In this document: one piece after another, positions 1 through 6,151 of the stretch | Numbering within the stretch: the first letter of the stretch is position 1 | Layout: the number at the start of each line of letters is the position of its first letter | Source of the DNA: Gemmatimonadales bacterium | GTDB lineage: Bacteria; Gemmatimonadota; Gemmatimonadetes; Gemmatimonadales; GWC2-71-9 | Reading direction: 5' to 3' | Length of the DNA: 8,509 bases | NCBI GenBank assembly: GCA_013812695.1 | Contig: JACCSZ010000019.1 | Location: forward strand, 1-8,509 | The notes under the pieces: generated by a model | What the model saw: the letters and a program-made list of their open reading frames with translations, nothing else | Database searches by the model: none | What the model was told of the DNA's origin: nothing | Translations under genes and position numbers: made by a program

Positions 1-1
1 C

Positions 2-280
2 GCCGGCCGCGCGCGGCTCGGTCTCGAACGGGCCGAGCGCACCGGCGACCGGCTGGCGGGCGCCATGGCGACCCTGCTCGCGCGCCGGCGCCATCACGTG
101 TCCCGCCTTGCGGCGCAACTCGACGCGCTCAGCCCGCTTCGGGTGCTCGAGCGGGGCTTCGCGGTGCCGGCCGGCGCCGACGGCAGGGTGCTCAAGCGGC
201 GGGGAGAGTTCGTCCCGGGCGCGCCGTTCACCCTGCGCGTGGCCGACGGCAGCGTCGCCGCCCGCGTGGAGCCCCGATGA
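2..280 (+). CDS. xseA: Exodeoxyribonuclease VII large subunit, C-terminal part (5' truncated by window edge)
   Basis: The reading frame is open from the first bases of the window to the TGA at 278-280, so the gene starts upstream. The visible 92 residues match the XseA C-terminus. A basic helical stretch around RRRHHVSRLAAQL leads into LDALSPLRVLERGFAV, the hallmark segment where the helical domain ends. A short beta-rich tail follows (DGRVLKRRGEFVPGAPFTLRVADG), as is usual for the family. ExoVII degrades single-stranded DNA to oligonucleotides; XseA carries the OB-fold and catalytic domain, which lie outside this window. The stop overlaps the xseB start as ATGA, so translational coupling of the two subunits is likely. 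The ATG at 65 is internal, not the gene start. Confidence 0.93.
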   Translation, partial: AGRARLGLERAERTGDRLAGAMATLLARRRHHVSRLAAQLDALSPLRVLERGFAVPAGADGRVLKRRGEFVPGAPFTLRVADGSVAARVEPR

Positions 281-492
281 CGACCATCGCCGAGGAGCTG
301 CTGCGGCTCGAGGAGATCGTTCGCAAGCTCGAGGCGGATGATATCGAGCTGGACGCCGCCCTGGTCCTGTTCGAGGAAGGCGTCGGCCGGCTCCGTGCCG
401 CGCGCGAGCGGCTCACCGCGGCCGACCTCAAAGTGCAAGCCGTGCTCGAAGAGGCGGGCGGGGCGATCCGGTTCCAGGATCTGGATGCGTAG
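277..492 (+). CDS. xseB: Exodeoxyribonuclease VII small subunit
   Basis: The 71-residue product is within the usual XseB size (about 60-85). It shows the family pattern of two amphipathic helices: LLRLEEIVRKLEADDIELDAAL, with the second helix beginning LVLFEEGVGRLRAARERL. It ends with an acidic tail (FQDLDA). XseB has no catalytic activity; several copies bind the XseA helical region to form the active complex. The ATG at 277 overlaps the xseA stop (ATGA) and is preceded by TGGAG at 267-271, a reasonable ribosome binding site five bases upstream. Overlap and neighbour both support the call. Confidence 0.95.
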   Translation: MTTIAEELLRLEEIVRKLEADDIELDAALVLFEEGVGRLRAARERLTAADLKVQAVLEEAGGAIRFQDLDA

Positions 493-518
493 TCGCGCGA
501 TAATCCTCCGAAGAGCGA

Positions 519-584
519 GTGACCATGAGCGCAGCGAAGGGGACATGCCTCGCGCTTCGGCTCCTTCGCTCCGCTCAGGATGAC
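519..584. repeat. Imperfect palindromic intergenic repeat, copy 1
   Basis: The left arm at 519-540 pairs with the right arm at 563-584, with about 18 of 22 positions complementary and a 22-base centre. The left arm contains GAGCGCAGCGA (527-537), identical to 1545-1555 in copy 2. The right end TCGCTCCGCTCAGGATGAC (566-584) matches copy 2 at 17 of 19 positions. It resembles the GTCATCCTGAGCG...-type palindromes scattered through many high-GC genomes (REP or MITE-like by analogy). As RNA it would form a strong hairpin; no T-run follows, so it does not look like an intrinsic terminator. It fills most of the 87-base gap between xseB and ispA, and its right end contains the ispA ATG at 580. Confidence 0.8.
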
Positions 585-1509
585 AACGTCAGGCGCCGGC
601 GCGGATCTGACCTCGTCGGCAGCAACCGACCTCCTGCGCGACGCCCGCGAGCGCACCGACGCACTCCTCGCCGAGTGGTCGGAGCGGCTCGCGGAAGAAA
701 TTGGCGGCCGGCACGGCCAGGCGCTGGCCTATGCGCTTCGGACACCCGGCAAGCGGGTGCGGGCGGCGCTGCTCGCGGCCGCGTTCCGCGCGGTCGGCGG
801 AACGTCGCCGGCCGTCGCCGGCGTCGCCGCGGCGGTCGAGACGGTGCACGCCTATTCGCTCGTCCACGATGATCTCCCCTGCATGGACGACGACGACGTC
901 CGGCGCGGTCGTCCCACCACCCACCGCCAGTTCGATGTCCCGACGGCCACCCGGGTCGGCTTCCTGCTGGTGCCCGTCGCGGCGCGCGTGCTCGCGACGG
1001 CGGCCGCCGCGCTCGGGCTGTCCGAATCCACCCTCGGCCGGATGGCGGCCGAGCTGTTCGAGGCGGGCGGGATCGAGGGCATGGTCGGGGGCCAGTGGCT
1101 GGACCTCGAGGCGGAGCGCCGAACGCTCACCCTGCCGCAGCTCATCGCCGTTCACCGCGGCAAGACGGGGGCGCTCATCCGGGCGTCGTGTATCCTGGGC
1201 GGGATGGCGGCGGAGGCCGATCCCGCCCAGGTCGCGGCGCTGACGGCGTTCGGGGAGGACGTCGGTCTGGCCTATCAGATCGCCGACGACGTCCTCGACT
1301 GCACCGGCACGAGCGAGGAGCTCGGCAAGACCGCAGGGCGGGACGCGGCGCTCGCCAAGTCGACCTACGTTGGACTGCTTGGCGTCGACCAGGCCCGCAC
1401 GGAGGCCGACGGTCTGGCTCGGCGCGCCGTGGACCACTTGAATCGCGCGGGCGTGCCGTCGGGGGCACTGGGGATGTTGGCGGGGTATATTGCGAGCAGA
1501 ACTTCGTAG
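580..1509 (+). CDS. ispA: Polyprenyl synthetase family protein, probable farnesyl (or geranylgeranyl) diphosphate synthase
   Basis: The 309-residue product is a class I trans-prenyltransferase, condensing IPP with allylic diphosphates to give C15 (or C20) precursors for quinones, carotenoids and undecaprenyl phosphate. Visible motifs are GKRVR (residues 57-61), the first aspartate-rich motif DDLPCMDDDD (97-106), EGMVGGQWLDLEAE, HRGKTGALIRAS, and the second aspartate-rich motif DDVLD (236-240) followed by a GKTAGRDAALAKSTY segment. The two-residue insert in the first motif and the Tyr five residues before it fit bacterial type II FPP synthases, but product length cannot be read with certainty. 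The segment normally reading LAGDAL is here RVGFLLVP (residues 125-132), a departure from E. coli IspA. The ATG at 580 is the only ATG/GTG/TTG start upstream of the conserved region (in-frame stop at 526-528). It lies inside a palindromic repeat and lacks a well-spaced Shine-Dalgarno. Placement beside dxs supports an isoprenoid role. Confidence 0.93.
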   Translation: MTTSGAGADLTSSAATDLLRDARERTDALLAEWSERLAEEIGGRHGQALAYALRTPGKRVRAALLAAAFRAVGGTSPAVAGVAAAVETVHAYSLVHDDLPCMDDDDVRRGRPTTHRQFDVPTATRVGFLLVPVAARVLATAAAALGLSESTLGRMAAELFEAGGIEGMVGGQWLDLEAERRTLTLPQLIAVHRGKTGALIRASCILGGMAAEADPAQVAALTAFGEDVGLAYQIADDVLDCTGTSEELGKTAGRDAALAKSTYVGLLGVDQARTEADGLARRAVDHLNRAGVPSGALGMLAGYIASRTS

Positions 1510-1532
1510 CAGGGACCCCGGCAACCCGCGCT

Positions 1533-1624
1533 GTCATCTCGAAGGAGCGCAGCGACGGAGGGACCTTGCTTGGGAACGGTTGGAGCCATTCCCCGGCAAG
1601 GTCCCTCGCTGCGCTCGGGATGAC
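1533..1624. repeat. Imperfect palindromic intergenic repeat, copy 2
   Basis: The left arm (1533-1569) and right arm (1596-1624) pair in three perfect blocks. GTCATC at 1533-1538 pairs with GATGAC at 1619-1624. GAGCGCAGCGA at 1545-1555 pairs with 1606-1616. GGGACCTTGC at 1560-1569 pairs with 1596-1605. The left arm carries about 8 extra bases as bulges, and the loop is about 26 bases. It begins 23 bases after the ispA stop and occupies most of the ispA-dxs gap. Its outer ends and GAGCGCAGCGA core match copy 1 at 519-584, so both belong to one family. A transcript would form a long hairpin, which could stabilise or attenuate the ispA-dxs message. No T-run follows, so I do not call it a terminator. 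Confidence 0.85.
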
Positions 1625-1656
1625 GTGCGGCGTCAGCGCATGGCGCCACGAACCCT

Positions 1657-3570
1657 ATGGCTGAACCGACCATGACCCTCCTCTCGACCATTCACACCCC
1701 CGCCGATCTCAAGCGCCTGCGCCGGGACGAGCTGCCCCAGCTCGCGCAGGAGATCCGCGACCGTCTCATCGAATGTGTGTCGATGACCGGCGGCCACATC
1801 GGCGCCAGCCTCGGCGTGGTCGAGCTCAGCATCGCCCTGCTGTACGAGTTCGAATCGCCCCGGGACAAGGTGGTCTGGGACGTCGGCCACCAGGCGTACG
1901 CCTGGAAGTTGCTCACCGGCCGGAACGAGCCCTTTCCCACGCTGCGGCAGCGGGACGGCATCTCGGGTTTTCTCAAGCGCGCCGAGAGCGAGCACGACCA
2001 CTTCGGCGCCGGCCACGCCGGCACCGCGATGTCGGCGGCGCTCGGCATGGCCACGGCGCGCGACCTCAAGGGTGAGGACCATAAGGTCGTCGCCATCGTC
2101 GGCGACGGCGCCATGACCTGTGGCCTGTCGTACGAGGGGATGAACAACGCCGGGCACAGCGAGCGCGACATCATCCTGATCGTCAACGACAACGGGATGT
2201 CGATTTCTCCCAATGTCGGCGCCATCAGCACCACGCTCGGCCGGATCGTCGCCGACCCCCGCACCAACCGGGTCCGTGAGAAGATCAAAGGCGTGACCTT
2301 CGCCCTTGGCGGCGTGTTCGGCGACGGCGTCGTCGACTTCGCCAAGAACGTCGAGGAGAGCGTCAAGAACCTGTTCTCGCCCGGCATGCTGTTCGAGGAG
2401 CTCGGCTTCCGGTACTTCGGACCGATCGACGGCCACGACCTGCCCAAGCTGTGCGACACGCTGCGGTTCGTCCGCGGCATGAGCGGCCCGCGCGTCATCC
2501 ACGTCATGACGCAGAAGGGCAAGGGGTTCCAGTTCGCCGAGGACAATCAGGAGAAGTGGCACGGGCTCGCGGCGTACGACCCCGTCACCGGCGAAGCCCG
2601 GAAGAAGGCGAGCGGACCCCCGACCTGGACCCAGGTGTTCGGCGACGGTCTCACCGCGCTCGCCGCCGAGCATCCCGAGCTGGTAGCGGTCACCGCCGCC
2701 ATGCCGAGCGGCACGGGGACCAACATCTTCCAGAAGAAGTATCCGGACCGGTTCTTCGATGTCGGCATCGCCGAGGGGCATGCGGTCACGTTCGCGGGCG
2801 GGCTGGCGACGCAGGGGATCCGGCCGTTCGTCGCTATCTACAGCACCTTTCTGCAGCGCGCCTACGACAACGTCATTCACGACATCGCCGTGCAGCAGCT
2901 TCCGGTGACGTTCTGCATGGACCGCGCGGGGCTCGTGGGTGAGGACGGGCAGACCCACATGGGTCTGTACGATATTGCCTACATGCTGGCGGTGCCGGGC
3001 ATGACGGTCACGGCGCCCAAGGACGGCGACGAGCTCATCGGTCTGCTCCGGACGGCCATGGCCCACACCGCCGGCCCGTTCTGCACCCGGTATCCGCGCG
3101 ACAAGGCGCCCACCGAGCCGCGCCCCGCCGCCGACATCCCGGCCGTGCCCTACGGCTCGTGGGAACGGCTCCGGGCCGGCAAGGACGTCGCGATCCTGGC
3201 GGTCGGCACGATGGTGCAGCCCGCCCAGCAGGCCGCCGAGCTGCTCGCGGCCGACGGGATCGACTGCGCGGTGATCAACGCGCGGTTCCTGAAGCCGCTC
3301 GATCTGTCGATGCTCGAGTCGCTGCTGCAGCAGCACCGGACGATCGTCACGGTCGAGGAGGGGACGATCGTGAACGGGTTCGGCGCCTATCTGTCCGAGA
3401 CGCTGCAGACCACGCATCCCGAGACGCGGGTCGTGGCCCTCGGCGTGCCGGACCGGCTCATCGAGCAGGCGCCGCGCCTCGAGCAGCTCGAGTGGTTCGG
3501 GCTCACCGCGGCGGGAATCGCCCGGCGGATCACCGCGCTGCAGCACGAGGAGAGCCTCGAAGCGCGATGA
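1657..3570 (+). CDS. dxs: 1-deoxy-D-xylulose-5-phosphate synthase
   Basis: The 637-residue, full-length protein is the thiamine-diphosphate enzyme that condenses pyruvate and glyceraldehyde 3-phosphate, the first and often flux-limiting step of the MEP pathway. The N-terminus shows TGGHIGASLGVVEL and WDVGHQAYAWKLLTGR. The ThDP/Mg site is GDGAMT (149-154) with VNDNGMS (from 176). The pyrimidine domain has GIAEGHAVTFAGGLA with the expected catalytic Glu at 373, then YSTFLQRAYDNVIHD and DRAGLVGEDGQTHMG (422-436). A transketolase C-terminal domain follows. Two variants stand out: AEGH where AEQH is commonest, and YPRD where YPRG is usual. The ATG at 1672 (MTLLSTI) fits the typical family N-terminus about as well as 1657; neither has a clear ribosome binding site. 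The stop overlaps nadK as ATGA. Confidence 0.97.
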   Translation: MAEPTMTLLSTIHTPADLKRLRRDELPQLAQEIRDRLIECVSMTGGHIGASLGVVELSIALLYEFESPRDKVVWDVGHQAYAWKLLTGRNEPFPTLRQRDGISGFLKRAESEHDHFGAGHAGTAMSAALGMATARDLKGEDHKVVAIVGDGAMTCGLSYEGMNNAGHSERDIILIVNDNGMSISPNVGAISTTLGRIVADPRTNRVREKIKGVTFALGGVFGDGVVDFAKNVEESVKNLFSPGMLFEELGFRYFGPIDGHDLPKLCDTLRFVRGMSGPRVIHVMTQKGKGFQFAEDNQEKWHGLAAYDPVTGEARKKASGPPTWTQVFGDGLTALAAEHPELVAVTAAMPSGTGTNIFQKKYPDRFFDVGIAEGHAVTFAGGLATQGIRPFVAIYSTFLQRAYDNVIHDIAVQQLPVTFCMDRAGLVGEDGQTHMGLYDIAYMLAVPGMTVTAPKDGDELIGLLRTAMAHTAGPFCTRYPRDKAPTEPRPAADIPAVPYGSWERLRAGKDVAILAVGTMVQPAQQAAELLAADGIDCAVINARFLKPLDLSMLESLLQQHRTIVTVEEGTIVNGFGAYLSETLQTTHPETRVVALGVPDRLIEQAPRLEQLEWFGLTAAGIARRITALQHEESLEAR

Positions 3571-4436
3571 AGGTCGGCGTGGTCGGCAATCCCCGGTATC
3601 GCGACCTCCGGGCCGTGCTGGAGCACGTCGCGCGCCAGGCACCCTACAAGCGCATGTCGCTGTACACCGAAGATCGGCTCAACGATTTCTGGCCGCGCGA
3701 CATTCTTTCCCTCGAAGGAGTCGAGCTCGACGCGCTGATCACCTTCGGCGGCGACGGCACGCTGCTCCGCGGCGCCCGCCTGTGCGCCGGGCGCGAGATC
3801 CCGATCCTGGGCGTCAACCTCGGCCGGGTCGGCTTTCTCACGACGGCGACCCGCGAAACCCTCGACCCCGCACTCGACGCGCTCGTGGCCGGCCGCTATC
3901 TGCTCGAGCGCCGCCAGGCGCTGCAGGCGGCCATCAAGGACTTCGAGGGCAACCACCGCGTCAGCCAGCTCGCGGTCAACGATGTCGCCGTGCACAAGGG
4001 CGGCGTCGCCCGCGTGGTGCGCGTCAACGTGTTCATTCAGGGCGAGAACGTCGGGCCCTACAGCGCGGATGGGATCATCGTGGCGACGCCGACCGGGTCG
4101 ACCGCCTACAGCCTGAGCGCCGGCGGACCCATCGTCGTGCCGGGTGTCGAGGCGATCATCGTCACCCCGATCGCCGCGCACACGCTGGCGGTGCGCCCGC
4201 TCGTGGTGCCGTCCACGTACCGCATCGTGATCGAGCCGATGGCGGGCTGGGCGGACGATCTGCTGGTGTCTTTCGACGGTCAGAGCGGCAGCACGCTCGC
4301 GCCGGGCGAGAGCGTCGACGTGCGGCGCGCGGACCACATGGTCTGTCTCATCCGGCTCGGCGGCGATGGATTCTTCGGACGAATGCGGAAGAAGCTGCAC
4401 TGGGGAGACTTGTCGGACCGGGAGGCGGTGCGATGA
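3567..4436 (+). CDS. nadK: NAD kinase (ATP-dependent NAD+ phosphorylation to NADP+)
   Basis: The 289-residue product is a typical bacterial NAD kinase by length and motifs. GGDGTLLRGAR (from residue 61) is the phosphate-binding and catalytic signature. VNLGRVGFLT follows, then VNDVAVHKG (the family's NE/ND motif), and DGIIVATPTGSTAYSLSAGGPIV (from residue 168), the second signature. FDGQ lies near the C-terminus. The start at 3567 overlaps the dxs stop (ATGA), and MKVGVVGNP is the expected first beta-strand, so the much longer open frame extending upstream inside dxs is an artefact. A purine-rich GAGGAGAG at 3547-3554 lies 12 bases upstream. NadK is the sole usual source of NADP(H). Coupling to dxs puts NADP supply next to a pathway whose second enzyme uses NADPH. 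Confidence 0.96.
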   Translation: MKVGVVGNPRYRDLRAVLEHVARQAPYKRMSLYTEDRLNDFWPRDILSLEGVELDALITFGGDGTLLRGARLCAGREIPILGVNLGRVGFLTTATRETLDPALDALVAGRYLLERRQALQAAIKDFEGNHRVSQLAVNDVAVHKGGVARVVRVNVFIQGENVGPYSADGIIVATPTGSTAYSLSAGGPIVVPGVEAIIVTPIAAHTLAVRPLVVPSTYRIVIEPMAGWADDLLVSFDGQSGSTLAPGESVDVRRADHMVCLIRLGGDGFFGRMRKKLHWGDLSDREAVR

Positions 4437-4480
4437 TGCGTCCCGGCCTCGGACGGCACCCGCCACACCAGTAGCGGCCC

Positions 4481-6151
4481 ATGCTCACCGAACTCCGCGT
4501 CCGCGACCTCGCCACCATCGCCGATGTCAGCCTGCACCTCGGCGCCGGCCTCAACGTCCTCACCGGCGAGACGGGTGCCGGCAAGTCGATGCTGGTCGAC
4601 GCCCTCGCGCTCCTGCTCGGGGAGCGGGCGACCGGGGGCAGCGTGCGGCCGGGCGCGGGCAACGCGATTGTCGAGGGAGCCTTCGAAGGCCTCGATGGCC
4701 GCACCCGCCGCCAGATCGAAGCGCTCGGGCTCGACGTCGAGGATGGCCGGCTGGTGGTCCGCCGCGAGGTGTCGGCCGAGGGCCGCTCACGGGCGTGGGT
4801 GAACGGCAGCCCGACCACCGCCTCCGCGCTGGCCCGACTGGGCGCCCTGCTGGTGGATCTGCACGGGCAGCACGAGACGCAATCGCTCCTCCACTCCGAC
4901 GCTCAGCGCGACATTCTCGACGCCTTCGCCCATGCCGAGCCGGATCGCGGCGGGGTGGCCGAGGCGCATGCGTCGCTCGCGTCGATCCGCGCCGAGGAGC
5001 AGTCGCTCGAGCGCCGCCGGGACGAGGTGCGGCGGCGCGCGGATTACCTGCGCCACGTGGTGGCCGAAATCGGGCAGGCGAAGCTCGAGTCCGGGGAAGA
5101 GGAGGCACTGAAGGTGGAGGCTCGGCGGCTGAGCCAGGCCGGTGCCCTGGGAGCGCAGGCCCAGCGGATCGCGGACGCCCTCGAGGGCGACGAGGGGAAC
5201 GCGCTGGGCGCGCTGGGCGTGGCCGACCGGGCGCTGGCGTCGCTCGAGAAGATCGATCCCGCGGTGGCCAGCTGGCGCGAGATGCTCGACGCCGCCTACA
5301 CCAACCTCGCCGAGCTGGCCCGCCAGGCCTCGGCGTACGCGCAGGATGTCGAGGAGGATCCCGAGCGGCTCGCGGCGATCGAACGGCGGCGTGACCTGCT
5401 GTTCAAGCTCACGGGAAAATACGGGGCAACCCTCGACGCGGTGCTCGCCACGGGCGAGCAGAGCGCGGCCGAGCTCGACCTGCTCGACACGGCCGGCGTG
5501 GACCTGCACGCGCTGGCGGCGCGCGCGGCCGCCGCCGAGTCGAGCCTCAGGGCGGCCGCGGACGCGTTGACGGCCAAGCGGCGGGCAGCCGCGGACCGTC
5601 TCGCGCGCGGCGTCAACCGGCTGCTCCCGCAACTGGGTCTCTCAGGAGGCAAGCTGTCGGTCGCGTTCGCGGCGCTCGACGAGCCGGGGTGGGACGGGCA
5701 GGAACGCGTGCAGTTCGACGTCCAGCTCAACGCCGGGCTCGAAGCCAAGCCGCTCGCGCGGGCGGCGTCGGGCGGCGAGCTCTCCCGCCTCATGCTGGCG
5801 CTCAAGGTGGTGCTCGTGCGGCAGGATGCGATCGCGACGCTGGTGTTCGACGAAGTGGATCAGGGAATCGGGGGCGAGGTCGGCGCCCAGGTCGGCGCGG
5901 CGCTGGCGGAGGTCGCGGCGCAGCATCAGGTGCTGGTCATCACGCACTTGCCGCAGATCGCGGCGCGAGCCGACCAGCATCTGGTCGTGAGCAAGGAAGC
6001 ACGGGGCGGCATGGCGACCAGCGACGTGCAAGTGCTGCACGGAGAGGATCGCGTCGGCGAGATTGCCCGGATGCTCGGCGACACCGATGGCGATGCGGCG
6101 CGCCGGCACGCGCAGGCGCTGCTGCGAAGGGAAGACAAGGCGCGGCGGTAA
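4481..6151 (+). CDS. recN: DNA repair protein RecN (SMC-like ATPase)
   Basis: The 556-residue product has the full RecN layout. The N-terminal head has Walker A GETGAGKS (29-36) and LHGQHETQSLL. A central coiled-coil-prone, Glu/Arg/Ala-rich region spans roughly residues 150-390. The C-terminal head has the ABC signature ASGGELSRLMLALK (SGGE at 430-433) and Walker B LVFDEVDQGIGG (D457, E458), followed by VLVITHLPQIAARAD. RecN is a cohesin-like protein recruited to double-strand breaks, where it helps RecA-dependent repair. The Walker B continuation commonly reads DEVDTGI/DEIDTGI; here it is DEVDQGI. The gap to nadK is 44 bases with no evident terminator or strong Shine-Dalgarno. Bases 4436-4474 encode only a 13-codon frame I do not believe is a gene. 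The TAA stop is immediately followed by the stop of the convergent gene. Confidence 0.96.
   Translation: MLTELRVRDLATIADVSLHLGAGLNVLTGETGAGKSMLVDALALLLGERATGGSVRPGAGNAIVEGAFEGLDGRTRRQIEALGLDVEDGRLVVRREVSAEGRSRAWVNGSPTTASALARLGALLVDLHGQHETQSLLHSDAQRDILDAFAHAEPDRGGVAEAHASLASIRAEEQSLERRRDEVRRRADYLRHVVAEIGQAKLESGEEEALKVEARRLSQAGALGAQAQRIADALEGDEGNALGALGVADRALASLEKIDPAVASWREMLDAAYTNLAELARQASAYAQDVEEDPERLAAIERRRDLLFKLTGKYGATLDAVLATGEQSAAELDLLDTAGVDLHALAARAAAAESSLRAAADALTAKRRAAADRLARGVNRLLPQLGLSGGKLSVAFAALDEPGWDGQERVQFDVQLNAGLEAKPLARAASGGELSRLMLALKVVLVRQDAIATLVFDEVDQGIGGEVGAQVGAALAEVAAQHQVLVITHLPQIAARADQHLVVSKEARGGMATSDVQVLHGEDRVGEIARMLGDTDGDAARRHAQALLRREDKARR

Noticed and set aside
499..504. GATAAT, resembling a -10 box, just upstream of ispA.
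   Set aside because: No -35 element lies at proper spacing; the nearest candidate (TTCCAG at 472-477) is weak and 21 bases away.
1486..1491. TATATT near the end of ispA as a possible dxs promoter -10.
   Set aside because: No -35-like hexamer occurs 16-18 bases upstream, and a single AT-rich hexamer is weak evidence.
1533..1624. Repeat copy 2 as an intrinsic terminator between ispA and dxs.
   Set aside because: The hairpin is strong, but no T-run follows, and an equivalent palindrome precedes ispA within what looks like the same operon.
3159..3566. An upstream extension of nadK inside dxs.
   Set aside because: The nadK family start MKVGVVGNP at 3567 overlaps the dxs stop; the extension is out-of-frame dxs sequence.
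1633..3642. A 669-residue open frame on the minus strand across dxs.
   Set aside because: It is the mirror of a clear dxs gene. In high-GC DNA the antisense frame often lacks stops, and its translation is Arg/Gly/His-rich with no recognisable domain.
4436..4474. A 13-codon frame between nadK and recN, overlapping the nadK stop.
   Set aside because: It is too short to support as a gene and has no recognisable sequence or ribosome binding signal of its own.
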